From Anastatus disparis (taxonomy: Eukaryota; Arthropoda; Insecta; Hymenoptera; Eupelmidae): DNA of 64,000 bases. Where the stretch lies: the NCBI GenBank assembly GCA_017163975.1, contig JAFFSR010000307.1:2863001-2927000 (forward strand). Reading direction: 5' to 3'. Under the pieces are notes generated by a model that was not told the origin of the DNA, searched no databases, and worked only from the letters and a program-made list of their open reading frames with translations. A program made the position numbers and the translations under genes. This document shows, piece by piece, positions 1 to 12,115 of the stretch (position 1 is the stretch's first letter; the number at the start of each line of letters is the position of its first letter).

Positions 1-286
1 ATTATTACAAATATTTATGCACAAGAAGAAAAAAATCCATCGCTTTGTTTTTGAGAAAAGTAAGTGACGCGAAAATATTATAAACATAAACTTTTACTTT
101 GGCATTACTTACTTTTATCAAAAACAAAACGGTAGAATTTTTTTTCTTGTGCATAGATGTTCATAATAATAATATCTATTGCGCTCAACCTTTAATTTGA
201 AGATACACCGATTAATACTTGAGTAAATAACAAACAACTCAATTGTTACTCGGTCGGTATCAGGTTCTACTCCGGCCTGCCGTTAA
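1..286 (+). mobile_element. TTAA hairpin MITE, family A, cut by window start
   Basis: Matches the right three quarters of the complete copy at 7027-7416: an internal hairpin built on a 'gagaaaagtaag' arm, then a right end reading GGCCTGCCGTTAA. The closing TTAA (283-286) is shared with the next element, so the two insertions abut at one target site. The left end lies outside the window. Confidence 0.8.
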
Positions 287-449
287 CCCTTAAATGGTAA
301 CAACATTTTGGCATCCCTGAATGATAACGATAGGTTACTCCTTTCTGGCGCTTTAAAAATTATATTATTATATACTATTAGAAATTGATAATAGCTTTAT
401 TTTTATGTTAAGATTTTATGTGAATTAATAAATTAATAAAGTTAATTAA

Positions 450-1224
450 AAACCAGGTGTGGCAGTTGTGGGGACTGGCTGACAGAAGTTAATACTTTTT
501 TTGGTTTAGTGACAGTCTTGCTTCTCATAGAATGAACAATTTTCCGTCACGCTTTGTTTAAAAATATATTTCATATTAAATTAATATGTATACGCACAAA
601 AAATTATCAACTCATGAAGTAGAATAATGGTAGTTCTGGGTAAAGAGAAGACCTCCTAAATACATTTGCAACTTACTAAGCTACTTAGAAGCGTACAGAA
701 ATTGTTTAAATAATAAGCATATAATGATAATAAATATAAAATGTAACCTTAACTTCCGTTTCCTACCCCTGAAAAGGATTGCACAAAGTGCACATACAAA
801 GAGAATAAAGGAAAGAAGAAAAAGATACTCTATATTAGACCTGTTTTTAACACAGACATCATGCTGTGACTAGTCCGGGGTCTTTATGTTTTATATGTTA
901 GTTGTTAGTAAAATTAATAGACCTATTATAGGCCAAAACTCCCAGGACTTAGAGTCTTATCAGGATCATACTCTTTAATATTCAACAACTTTTACTTTCT
1001 CAAGATAAGGCATTAATTATTTAACACAATTTCATGCACAAATATTTAACAAGAGAAAGTGATATCCTTACTGATTATTTCTTTATTACTTTAATATTGA
1101 CTTTTAGACTAAAGTATTTATCACGACATTCACAAAATAAATTACAAGTGAACATAATAATCAATTTTAATTGTTACTTTTATTAAAAATATTAAACTCT
1201 AAATTCAATAAGTTTTTCTTCGTT
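450..1224. other. AT-rich stretch without recognisable gene
   Basis: Interior of the piggyBac-like element. No open frame, tRNA or clear repeat is supported on either strand. Confidence 0.5.
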
Positions 1225-1630
1225 GTTACTGCTACCGGTAAGGAGTTGGTGTTTATCCAACTCCTCGCATACCTGCAGAAACAAACGAATTAAGAAACAC
1301 TAGAACACAAGTATTTAGTTTAAAGTTGAACTTTATTTAAAGAGAGCTGGCCAAAGATTGCCGTACAATGATTCGGCTTCGATCTGCTTAAGCGTCGATC
1401 GAGCCGCCGCGGCCGCAGTTCTCTCCTACTGCAAAGTGGAAGGAATACCTTTATATATTCTTTATGATACTATTACAGGTGCGCTTGGATGTGTGCTAGC
1501 ATACGTCATTCTATAGGCGTGTATCGACGCACATCTAAGCGCGTACATATATTCTTATTGATTTCCATCTTGTGCGCCGGTATAATTTGTAATTGATCTG
1601 CCGCGCCGACGCACAAGATAGAGATAAACA
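1225..1630 (-). mobile_element. probable solo LTR (Gypsy-like layout)
   Basis: On the minus strand this GC-richer island starts TGTTTATCTC, carries a TATATAAAGG box near 1445-1455 and an AATAAA poly(A) signal near 1330-1340, about 110 bases downstream, which is LTR layout. No partner LTR, gag or pol lies nearby. The inner end and target duplication could not be fixed, so the boundaries are approximate. Confidence 0.4.
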
Positions 1631-1654
1631 TTATTTTAATTCAATGGTCTGTAC

Positions 1655-1887
1655 CTTAGAGCATATACTCCTAGAGGGAGTAAGTTAAATGAGAAGAGCG
1701 TGGTCAGTTTTTGCAGAATATGAGAGAGAAAGAAGAGTAAGATTACCATTCTTGACTCTTTCGCACTTACTAGTTATTGGCTTAGTGCAAGAGAGACAGG
1801 AATGGTAGATATTATCTTCTTTCTTTCTCGCAAGGCGACCACGACTTTTTAACATGACATACTCCCTCCAGAAGTGTATGCTCTAAG
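1655..1887. mobile_element. hairpin MITE with 9-bp target duplication (Mutator-like)
   Basis: Inverted ends CTTAGAGCATATACT and its complement are flanked by the exact 9-bp direct repeat GGTCTGTAC (1646-1654 and 1888-1896). Nine-base duplications are typical of MULE/Mutator transposons. The interior is a further imperfect palindrome. Confidence 0.65.
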
Positions 1888-1896
1888 GGTCTGTAC

Positions 1897-3069
1897 TTTT
1901 AACGCAATGATTCGAATTCAAAAGAGAATAAGTTTATTGCTAATTATCTTTTATTTTGTTCTTTTTTCCAGCTAATTCTCTCTCAAATTCTCTTCCTTTT
2001 CTTTATATTATATTTAAGTAAGATCACAAAAAACAATTAATTTATTAATATTTTTTAATGATTTTTGATAATTATTATATTTAATATGGGAATTATATAT
2101 TATAATAATCTTTTTTGCAAATTTAAAACTTAACTTAATAATAGCCAAAAATATAATTAATTTTTTTTTTCATAGTTTTTTAAAAATTTTAAAAAGCGCA
2201 CAGTGCGTATGTGAATTATAATTGCAGTTCTAAACTACAGTTTAGTCGATGTTTTTCTTGAAACTTTCAATCAAGCACTAAATATAAATCATTTGAAAAA
2301 TAATAATTTTACTGTAAGCATGTTAAAAGATTAGAATTTGGCTTTTTAGTATATCTACCAGCTATTTCAATTAATCTATGACGGAAAATATTCGCAAGAC
2401 TATTCTACACTTTAAATCTAGGCAGCGTGATGACATGGCTTTTATTTGTAAACTTATTCGCGATTTGCCTACGTTCCCCTACTGACAACTAACCTCAGAC
2501 CGTCAAAAATTCACAAGAACAATTTAGATGGAAAGCGCTTATTTAAATGGTATTATCTCTGGTTCTACTTGTCACACAAAAAAATCAAAATAAGTAATAA
2601 AATTTTATTCTATTTTTACTCTTTTTTAAAATTAAAAAAAAATTTCAAATTAAAAAAAATTTTTTTAATTTTATATTTTTCAATAATTACTAAAAAATTC
2701 AAACATAAATGAAGAGAATTAAAAAAAATCAACTCTGATTTTTTTTGTTCTGATGCTTTTTATAAAGTTATAAGCAATGGAAACATCAAAAGTGAAAATT
2801 TGATTAACAATTACGCTTGACATATTATTATATACATTATCATCATTTTCATAGAAATAAATTTTAGTTTTTTTAAGAAATTAAAATAAAAATATTTGAA
2901 TTATTTGAATAATTTTGATTCGAATTTGATTGTTTACATGCTTAACAATATATACGATCACTTGCAACTTTATTGAAAAGTCTCGTAACAAAAAAAAATC
3001 TGCAATGAATATTAGATTATTGAAAATTCTTTCGATTTCCATTCGAATTGTTTTCAAAAATTAATTTAA
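1897..3069. other. AT-rich stretch without recognisable gene
   Basis: Poly-A and poly-T rich, dense stops in all frames. No gene or defined repeat could be supported. Confidence 0.5.
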
Positions 3070-3737
3070 AGAATAAAATAAAAAGTTAGTATTTTGTATC
3101 TAATTTAATTTGTTTTCATGATATTTGTTGTGCGACTATCAGAGACAATACTGTTTGAAGGAGCGCTATATATATACATACATACATACATATAGCGCTC
3201 ATACATACATACATATAGCGCTCATACATACATAATACATTCATAATACAAACATACAGGAAGTTTTAAATAATGAACGCATTAGAATAAAAAGCATTAT
3301 ACATACTGAATGCTCATGTGGTAACTCAATACCCAAACAGCATATACACAACGATCTGTACGCTGATGTGCCGAAGTGCCTTCTCTCTCCCCCCCTATAT
3401 ACTTAGCTTGGGCAGTGCGTATTCGCTTGCTATATTCTCTCTCAAATCAAGCTTAAATATATGTTGCTTGTATAGTATAGTGTTTCCTCTCTCTCTTATT
3501 CTTATAACTCAGTTGTGTGTGCACGCACAGACTGGGTCACACGCACACAACATATATTAAAATGTAACGTGACGGCAACTTAGATTTTTATCTCCAGCAA
3601 ATTTTCGAGGCGCGCCAAAAGAAGTATTAACTTCAAAAATTTTGTAATAAATGCAGTAATAATAGAAATAAAGATGACGAAATTACTTGTATTTTAAACA
3701 TCTAATGCAAAACTAAAAATTGAAGAGAATGATGTTA

Positions 3738-3871
3738 TTGGGATTGAATGTGAGCGTGTAGAGGGGGCAATATGGCCGACTTAAGCTAACCTTTTCCTAT
3801 ACAAAAACTATGTATAAGATTAGCTAAAGTCGGCCATATTGCCCCCTCCACACGCTCACATTCAATCCCAA
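3738..3871. mobile_element. 134-bp palindromic MITE with TA duplication
   Basis: Near-perfect inverted ends start TTGGGATTGAATGTGAGC and are flanked by TA (3736-3737, 3872-3873). A diverged inverted copy of the flank at about 8040-8150 lacks the insertion and has a single TA, giving an empty-site control. Tc1/mariner-type by target. Confidence 0.75.
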
Positions 3872-4126
3872 TAGTTATAAACACACTTGCCAGGCTCATA
3901 CTCCCATAGCTATAGATGAAACATTATCACTCTTTATCTTTTTGACTGTTTCAACAACTATATACTATTTTACTCAATTTGACAGATAAACTATTTCGAG
4001 TGTTTGAAAGTTACAAATAAAACAAAAAAACGCATCAATATTTTTTAATTACATCATTTGAACTAATCAATTTAGCTGATTAACAGTAAACCAGATTATA
4101 AAATACATTAAATAATCAATTCTGTA

Positions 4127-4515
4127 TTAAGAGCAGGTCGTATATCTTTATCCTTTTCTAATCAAAGAATTTATTTTTTTGCAAAAACTAATAATTGTAG
4201 CAAAAAATAAGGAAATAGCCCTATCTCGTATAATAAAAAGGAAGATTTTTTTTGATAAGGAAAAATTATTTTTATCGATTCTTTTTGAAGAAAACCTTGA
4301 AAAACTTAAAAAATAAAGGTTAGGATGGACGATTCAGTTTTTCAAGGTTTTCTTAAAAACAAAGCGATAAAAATAATTTTTCCTCATAAAAGAAAATCTT
4401 CCTTTTTACTATACAAGATGTGGCTTTTTTCTTATTTTTTGCTACAATTATTAATTTTTGTAAAAAAATCAATTCTTTGATTAGAAAAGGACAGATATAC
4501 TCGACCTCCTCTTAA
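4127..4515. mobile_element. TTAA hairpin MITE, family B
   Basis: 389 bp, ends TTAAGAGCAGGTCG and CGACCTCCTCTTAA. The arms form an almost complete palindrome around a centre built on 'ttgaaaaactt'. Same length as the copy at 11172-11560. Confidence 0.8.
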
Positions 4516-5278
4516 TGAATATTTAGTTACAAAGTAAAATACATTATACTGTAAAATTTTAATTTTTTATGAAGTTATAAGTGTCGCCGAGGCGAGACCG
4601 CGCCTCTTGATCAACAAGTATTTTTGAAGTTAAAACTTCTTTTGGCGCGCCTCGAAAATTTGCTGGGGATGAAAATCTAAGTTGCCGTCACGTTACATTT
4701 TAATATGTGTTGTGTACGTGTGACCCAGTCTGTGCGTGCACACACAACTGAGTTATAAGAATAAGAGAGAGAGGGAACACTATACTATACAAGCAACATA
4801 TATTTAAGCTTGATTTGAGAGAGAGAGAGAGAGAGTATAGCAAGCGAATACGCACTGCACAAGCCAAGTATATAGGAGGGAAGAGAAAAGGCACTTCAGC
4901 ACATCAGTGTATACAGATCGTTGTGTATATGCTGTTTGGGTATTGGGTTACCACATGAGCGTTTAGTATGTATAATGATTTTTATTCTAATGCGTTAATT
5001 ATTTAAAACTTCCTGTATGTTTGTATTATGTATGTATTATGCAGGGCCGGACTAACGCATAGGCAGCATAGGCAGCTGCCTATGGGCCCCCACCATGAGA
5101 AGCGTTGGAAAAAATTGTTATCAATTTATTTTTAATTATTTTTAAGTTTATCTTGAAAAATACGAAAAAAAATTAAATTAAAAAAATATTTTTTAAAAAC
5201 GCCCGCCAAAGTATAAAAGGGTTATACCCCATATGAAAATGATTTTCATAAGAGATTGTGTAAAAATGTGAATAACTG

Positions 5279-5492
5279 TTAAGGCGACTACGGAGGTTAG
5301 GCTAAATTTTTATTTTGTAGTTTACAAATTAAACTTTTATTTTGTAAAATTTTTTGGATTTATAAGTTTTCTACCATTCTATGGGTATCAAAGAATGGTG
5401 GAAAATTAAAAAATCTGAAAAATTTCATGTATTAAAAGTATGATTTGTAAACTAAGAAATGAAACCTAACCTAAGTTCCGAGGTTGCCTTAA
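5279..5492. mobile_element. TTAA hairpin MITE, family J
   Basis: 214 bp, TTAAGGCGACTACGGA at the left and an inverted TTAAGGCAACCTCGGA at the right, palindromic throughout. A second copy lies at 48995-49209. Confidence 0.75.
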
Positions 5493-7026
5493 TAACTGTA
5501 ATAAACTTGCGGAATTGAGACATTAATAAGAATTAATAAGAGTAAAAAACAGTTAATAACAGTTAATAATAGTTATGAACTGTAACAAGGCAACTAAGCT
5601 GCCTGTTACGAATTAGCATAACTTAAAACATATTTATAATATAATTATTCATTGGGCCATGCTGAAGCTATATGCCTGCGTCATATAGCATCAACACACA
5701 TACACCTTAGATATAAGCTAAAGTTGCGAACTGTTAAGGCACAAGGCAAAGGAACAGATCGACTTTAGATAGATTTGCGTAAGCCTGGCTACAACCGATA
5801 CGCACTATAGAAAACGCAAAACCTTTTTATGTAAAGTCTGAATTCTCTATTCCTTGCGAGCACTCACAGGCTGTAGGATTTTGATAAATTTCCACTAAAG
5901 ATTCTCTCTTAACATAAAATAAATTATGTGATTATTGCATCTGCCACTAGCAGTAAGCAACATCACAGCATTTTGATTCATGTAGTATAGCATAACATGA
6001 CATATATCCGTCTATGTTAGGCAAGTCTCACGCTTCAGCATGTACTACAGCTAGCAGCTATTGCGGGCATATAGGATGCGCGCGCAGCTCATGGGCCTAC
6101 TGTAGCTTGCTGCGGGCTCAGCCACGCCGGAACAGACAGACTGTTCCTAGCGGCGTGCCTGAGCGCAACTCTTATCGTCGAACATACCATACTATAATTA
6201 TAGTACCAAGTGCGAAATTACGTATTAATATACGTTTCTTATTTAATAATTCTTGTGGAATAATTCCTTGGTACAGCTTCTTTTTTTTCTTATTGTTTGT
6301 GTAAGTTCGTGAGTGAGTGTTGTGTATTATTTTTAGCTTCAGCATTTATATATTTCTATTTCTTTTTTGCTTTTGCGTTGCTCGTGGTGCGTACGAGCGT
6401 ATAATATTTATTTCATAAAATTCTTTGTCGCGTTCTTCCACGGCTGGCGCCCATAGTGATATTAGTGTTATAACAACTAATAAACTTTCAGTGAATTGAA
6501 CATTGTGATTGAATAATGACTCTAATTTTAATTTCCCATAATTGTAATACACTCTTATTGAAAACTTCCACCCGAATCCCCGGTGGACTGTTACAGAACG
6601 CTAAATAAAAATTATTAACTGAAAGTAATGTTTATTAATAGTTATTTATAGTTATTCACATTCATACACATTTATACACATTTATTAACAGTTACCCACA
6701 TTTTCCAAAATTTTTGAATTGGTGAATAATTTATTATTATTTATACTTATTTATAGTTATTTATATTTATTTTCAATTAGTTACAGTGAATTATAGTTAT
6801 TAACACTTTCTTACAGATCACATTTATCAACAGTTATTAACATTTTTTCACATTTACAAAATTTTTCGCGTATATATAAAAAAAAACGATTATACGTGTG
6901 AAAATTTTTGAAAGTGTGAAAAAGTGTTAATAATTTTTAATAAATGTGAATAAATATGAATAAATGTGAAAAATTACGAATATTTGTAAATAACTATAAA
7001 TAACAGTAAATTATTATTATATACAG

Positions 7027-7416
7027 TTAAGAGCAGGCCGGATTCGCTGTCCTTGTCTAATTGGCATTTTTGTTAATTACTCAAGTATTAATCGGTGTAT
7101 CTGCAAATTAAAGGTTAAGCGCAATAGATATTATTATTACAAATATTTATGCACAAGAAAAAAAATCTATCGCTTTGTTTTTGAGAAAAGTAAGGAACGC
7201 GAAAATATTATAAACATAATCTTTTACTTCGTCGTTCCTTACTTTTCTCAAAAACAAATCGGTAGATTTTTTTTTCTTGTGCATAGATATTCATAATAAT
7301 AATATCTATTGCGATCAACCTTTATTTTGAAGATACACCGATTAATACTTGAGTAAATAACAAACAACTCAATTGTTACTCGGTCGGTATCAGGTTCTAC
7401 TCCGGCCTGCCATTAA
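7027..7416 (+). mobile_element. TTAA hairpin MITE, family A (reference copy)
   Basis: 390 bp. Left end TTAAGAGCAGGCCGGA; right end inverted TTAATGGCAGGCCGGA. The internal hairpin carries the gagaaaagtaagg arm. Inserted within the hAT element. Confidence 0.8.
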
Positions 7417-8337
7417 TCATTATTATTATCTATTCGTAACAATTATTAACTGTTATCAACTGTTATTTACTGTTATTAATGTCTCAATTGCGATAGTTTA
7501 CTATAGTTATTAACAGTTATTCACATTTCTTCACATTTATACACAGTTATTAATAGTTATTCACAGAAATTATTTCCATATGGGTTGTTTTAAAAAATTT
7601 TTCGTTTCCTTACATAGGCCCTCACCAAGTTTTGCTTACCTCAAAAGAGGACGTTAGTCCGGCACTAGTATTATGTATGTATGAGCGCTATATATATATA
7701 TATAGCTCTTTCAAACAGTATCGTCTCTGATAGTCGCACAACAAATATCATAAAAACAAACTAAATTAGATAAAAAATACTAACTTTTTATTTTTTTATT
7801 ACATATTGTAAAATATTATGATTGTAATACGTATCTTACAACAATGTTTAGCGAGCGACCACTTTCATATTAAAAGCTCTTTTGAACCTTAAATTTTTAT
7901 GATATAATTCATAAAATGTCTTGAAATTATTTTTATTTTCATTTGAAAAATCGCTTTGTTCAAGAACTTTAACCTTTTATAAATAATGGTTATTAAACAT
8001 TTTAGTGTCTAAACACTGAAAACACCTTTAAGTATGGAAATATGGGCCTGGCAAGTGTGTTTATAACTATAACATAACTCTCTTTAATTTTTAGTTTTGC
8101 ATTAGATGTTTAAAATACAAGTAATTCGTCATCTTTATTTCTATTATGACTGCATTTTTTACAAAATTTTTTAATTAACTTTATTAATTTATTAATCCAC
8201 ATAAAATCTTAACATAAAAATAAAGCTATTATCAATTTCTAATAATATATAATAACATACTTTTTGAAGCGCCAGAAAGGAGTAACCCATCGTTATCATT
8301 GAAGGGTGCCAAAATGTTGTTACCATTTAAGGGTTAA

Positions 8338-8849
8338 GATAAACTGTAAAGTATATTTTGGTAAATGTTAAATGTTTCTGATAAATAAATAAATCTTTAT
8401 GAAATTGTTGTATTAAATATATACGTGGCAATAAAAACTTGACTTACTCATATTGATTTCAGAGCTTTCTAAGGCGTATTTTTGTTATGAATAAATTTTT
8501 GTTTTTCATTAAATAAAATTATTATTATAATAATCAATAATGTAAGTAAGAATTACTGATTATTTTAATACTGTTTGGGAAACTTTATTATGATAAAATA
8601 TACCTTGTTTGGAAAATTATGAAACTATTATTTTGACGTGTTTCAAATAAATAAATATTTAAAAAAATTTTTTACAAACATTATTGGAAACTATTATATT
8701 TTGATATTAGAAGAAATAAATACTAGCTCCATTGATTTCCGAACTTCTTAAAGCGTATTTTTATTATCAATATTGTATATATAAAATTATTATGAACAAT
8801 TAGTGGTGTGAATAAGAATTAGGCATTATTTTAATGTTAATAAAGTTGG
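8338..8849. repeat. imperfect tandem duplication in AT-rich DNA
   Basis: A motif around 'attgatttc.gagctt' followed by 'gcgtattttt' appears near 8450 and again near 8730, about 278 bases apart. No gene is visible. Confidence 0.4.
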
Positions 8850-8851
8850 TA

Positions 8852-9151
8852 CACTGAAAAGACATCGGCCCTCACCCCGCCAGATAGGTATGGCCGAGGT
8901 GGCGCTCGTGCTTCAGCCTATTATAGGAGCAGACCGGCGCTTGTACGGAGCCAACCGGCACTTTAGCGGCGCCGGCTTGAGCTACATTTAGTAAGCCGTA
9001 ATGGCGGCACTGTATACTATGTGTTAGCGGATACTGCAAGAGGATGGGCTCGTGCTTGTGCGATGCCGGTCACACAGTCTATGTAAGCTATGGCGTTTGG
9101 CGCCACTATAGACAGGTGGACGCCTGTATCTACGCCGATGTCTTTTCAGTG
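8852..9151. mobile_element. GC-rich TA-flanked MITE
   Basis: Inverted ends CACTGAAAAGACATCGGC flanked by TA on both sides (8850-8851, 9152-9153). The roughly 300-bp interior is much richer in G+C than its surroundings. Tc1/mariner-type by target. Confidence 0.7.
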
Positions 9152-9320
9152 TATATTTGGAGAATGTAATTAAAATAATTTGTAATTTAAAAACATGTTT
9201 ATGAAGATAAAATTAAAATTCTTATTATTTAAGAGAAGAGAGAAAACTTACCGAAACCTTTATCTTTTTAAAGGTTTTTTTAGGGGAGCTTTCATAAATT
9301 TCTTAAAGTCTAGAATTCTT

Positions 9321-9665
9321 CTACTTTTTATATTGAATAAATACAATATTCCAAAGTTCTGTAAGATCATCATGACCTTTATTAACTCTAGAAGTTTGAT
9401 TTTGTAATTGCCTTGTATGATCTATGTGAATTTCAGTACTTGGGCCACATGGACCTGTTGGGCCCATTTCCCAAAAATTTTCTTCTATGCCAAAAGGTAA
9501 TATATGATCTTCTAGAACCCCAATTTTTAACCATACTTCTTTACATTCTAAATCTGGTTTCAAGTCTAATTTTTCATTACCTCTGAAGTATGTTACATAC
9601 AAAAAATCCTTATTTAATCCATAAATTTGTACCAATAGTTCCCAAGCATATTTACAAGCTTCTCC
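9321..9665 (-). CDS. AARS2: alanyl-tRNA synthetase exon, mitochondrial type (partial)
   Basis: AlaRS joins alanine to tRNA-Ala; this segment is the class II aminoacylation core. The minus strand reads through for 115 codons with AlaRS signatures in order: PDLECKEVWLKIGV, ILPFG, NFWEMGPTGPCGPSTEIH, then ELWNIVFIQY. The GPTGPCGPSTEIH form and the short spacing to ELWN fit the mitochondrial/bacterial-like enzyme better than the cytoplasmic one. It begins right after a good splice acceptor (TTTTTTAG, 9666-9675). It stops just after FIQYKK, where the family continues toward a VDTGMG motif; a weak GTAGAA donor overlaps the stop. No neighbouring exon was found. It is either a real exon in a transposon-swollen gene or a stranded fragment. 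Confidence 0.7.
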   Translation of the reverse strand, partial: GEACKYAWELLVQIYGLNKDFLYVTYFRGNEKLDLKPDLECKEVWLKIGVLEDHILPFGIEENFWEMGPTGPCGPSTEIHIDHTRQLQNQTSRVNKGHDDLTELWNIVFIQYKK

Positions 9666-9834
9666 CTAAAAAACAAAAATCAGTAAATTTTTCAATGTAA
9701 TTTATCTATAAAAATATCAACTTTAAGAGTCAGCTGCATACCGACACACCCAACAAGCAAACGGTGTCAAAGAGAGAATTAAAAAAGAATTCTTTATGTA
9801 TACTTTCGTAAACGGAAGTATCAATAAAGAGTTC

Positions 9835-10245
9835 TTAACGGCATGTCGGAGCTGCAACAATTGAGTTTTGCTTTTTTTATTTTATCGATATCTTTTTAAA
9901 TTCATAAATTAAACAAATATAATGACTTGTCCGCACTAAAGCTATATTAGTACAATAATTTTTGTTAAAATAAAAAATCATTTGGACTTGTTATTTTTTT
10001 ATGAGCTTTGATTGGAAATTAGATATTAAACTCGACAAACCTAACCTTAAAATACGATACATTGAAAGTTTTTATTATAACTTTGTATGTATAATATTTT
10101 GATGGATTTCTTGGGTTGTCCGCACTAGAGTTTAATCTTACAAATTTTTTCTTTGTAGTAAAAAAACTCGATTAAACGCATCGTTTATTCATAAGTTAGG
10201 ATTGGAAATATTATTAGAAGGCGGACAGCTTCGTCATGCTCTTAA
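9835..10245 (+). mobile_element. TTAA MITE, family D, copy 1 (411 bp)
   Basis: Starts TTAACGGCATGTCGGA and ends inverted as TTAAGAGCATGACGAA. The same 411-bp length and nearly the same sequence recur twice inside Polinton genes (22344-22754, 29924-30334), pointing to recent activity. Noncoding. Confidence 0.85.
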
Positions 10246-10446
10246 TGATTGCTTTGTTTATTCGCAAATGTCCGACCACTTCAGTTTTTAAAGTATTCAC
10301 AAAGTATTCTTAAACAATTCTTTTGATTAAATCACATTCTCAAAATACTTTTTTTAATCATCAAATTATAAATAATCCTTCTATTTTACATGATTATGAA
10401 AAACAAAAAATGTTATAATTGATTAAAAATAAGCTATTAAATTTAG

Positions 10447-10550
10447 AAAAAAAAAAAAAAATTATTTGTTCGAGACTCGAACCACGGTTCTTGAGGATGT
10501 CAAACAAAATAAAAAAAACTGTTGCCCATGACTTAGCCTACTTGGCTACC
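10447..10550 (-). other. tRNA-derived sequence with A and B boxes
   Basis: Minus strand: TAGCCAAGTAGG matches the Pol III box A and GGTTCGAGTCT matches box B, followed by a 15-base T run. A T run also lies between the boxes and no cloverleaf folds, so this is a SINE-like relic rather than a working tRNA gene. Confidence 0.45.
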
Positions 10551-11171
10551 AACTCATCTGTTAATAAATTCTCGAAACTTATACATGTTCATTGGTATAA
10601 GCATAAGAAATGTTAGTAAATTTGTTAATTAATTATTCATGGTTAATAATATTAGCCAAACTACATTTTTATTTGAATAATTTAAGTAAAAATTTATTAA
10701 ATATTCAAGAGATACCTTAATTCAATAAAAGAAATTTTTTGTGAAGTCATGATTAATTTAATTTAAATTGAAGAATGTTTAGATTTAGATATTTGTTTAA
10801 ATTCTCAAAATGAGAATTTATTTAAAACATACTTAATATTTATATATTTTGTTTCATAAAATGTTAACAATTTTTTCGTTTAAAATAGATAAAAAATATT
10901 TAAATTATTACATGATTAATTAAATTGAATTTTTACAATTTATAAAATTATCAGGAATTTCAAGTTTTCAATTTTGAATTTCATGAAAATCAAAATTAAA
11001 AATGATTTTAAAACAATCTGAAAAGCGATAAAATATCCATTACATCTTTCGATTTTTGAAAGTGACTAAGTTACTAGGAAATCAGTGTTTCAAAAGTAAA
11101 CTTTTTGACTAATTTATGAATACTTTGGATTATGATTACTTTTTCAAAAAAGAATTCTTTATGAATACTTC

Positions 11172-11560
11172 TTAAGAGGAGGTCACGTATCTCTGTCCTT
11201 TTCTAATCAAAGAATTGAGTTTTTTACCGAAACTAATAGCTTTAGCAAAAAATGAAGAGAAAGCCGCATCTCGTAATAAAAAAAGCAATATTTTCTTTGA
11301 TAAGAAAAAATTAATTTTGTTGCTTCGTTTTCAAGAAAACCTTGAAAAACTTAAATCATAGAGGTTAGGGTGGGCAATTTGGTTTTTCAAGGTTTTCTTG
11401 AGAACGAAGCAATAAAATTAATTTTTTCTTATCACAGAAAATATTGCTTTTTTTGATACAAGATGCGGCTTTCTCTTCATTTTTTGATAAAGTTATTAGT
11501 TTTTGTAAAAAAATCATTTCTTTGATTAGAAAAGGACAGAGATACGTGACCTCCTCTTAA
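11172..11560. mobile_element. TTAA hairpin MITE, family B
   Basis: 389 bp, bounded by TTAAGAGGAGGTCACG and its complement; nearly complete palindrome. Its flanks, rich in GAATTC, resemble those of the family D copy at 9835. Confidence 0.8.
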
Positions 11561-11734
11561 CCCTTTTAAAATATTTATAAAGATACGTTGAAGAGTTATT
11601 TTTTATTTAAATTTTTTGGAAGAATACTTTGTGAATATTTTATGAATACTTTATTAATATATTCTATTAACTTCAGAGCGGACATTTGTGAATTCTTAAA
11701 GAATTCTTTTTTCCAGATGTGTGCTTATTGGGCA

Positions 11735-12115
11735 GTTACCTGTTTTACCGAATCTATTTAAAATTTATTTTTTATAAAAACTAATAGCTTCAGGCAGAAA
11801 TAAAGAGATGGTTTCGATTCGTGTAATAAAAAGCAATATTTTCTCTGATAAGAATAATTTAATTCCACCGCTTTATTTTCAAGAAAAGTTGGAATAACTT
11901 GAAAATCCCATCATTTGACACTTATTTCTAATTTTTCAAGTTATTCCAACTTTTCTTAAAAACGAAGCAATAAAATTAATTCATACTAATCAAAGAAAAT
12001 ATTACATTTTATTAAACACATCGAAACCATCTCTTTATTTTTGCCTCTTGCTGCTAATTTTGGGAAAAAAGTCAATTTTTTAATTAGAAAAGGACAGAGA
12101 TACAGCAGACTCTTA
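11735..12115. mobile_element. degenerate family B-like hairpin
   Basis: Long imperfect inverted repeat with the family B motif 'aattagaaaaggacagagat' at the right and a TTAA at 12112-12115. The left end has diverged. An older copy. Confidence 0.5.

Larger units (their letters stand above)
5042..7667. mobile_element. degenerate hAT element with 8-bp target duplication
   Basis: Ends CAGGGCCGGACTAACG and (inverted) TAGTGCCGGACTAACG, flanked by the direct repeat GTATTATG (5034-5041, 7668-7675), which is hAT-type. The interior contains runs of 'agttattcacatttat'-like units (6600-7600), family J and family A MITEs, and no intact transposase. Confidence 0.7.
3070..7800. repeat. foldback element with arms 3070-3640 and 4630-5041 plus 7676-7800
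   Basis: The left arm (including ATATAGCGCTC tandem units near 3165-3225 and a GAGGCGCGCC motif at 3609) recurs inverted at 4630-5041 and resumes at 7676-7800 after the hAT insertion. Removing the hAT gives a continuous palindrome. The two short mirror-image reading frames at 3318-3560 and 4700-4894 are copies of the same arm and not genes. Confidence 0.7.
283..8337. mobile_element. piggyBac-like element with 166-bp terminal inverted repeats, filled with nested insertions
   Basis: Bases 284-449 are repeated inverted at 8171-8337. Both ends read TTAACCCTTAAATGG going inward, so the element is bounded by TTAA, the piggyBac target duplication. No transposase reading frame survives. The interior holds a solo LTR, a 9-bp-TSD hairpin, a long foldback, a hAT element and several MITEs. 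Superfamily is inferred from TTAA plus the CCC-starting ends. Confidence 0.65.

Noticed and set aside
3318..4894. Two similar short proteins on opposite strands
   Set aside because: They are the two arms of a foldback element read in mirror image.
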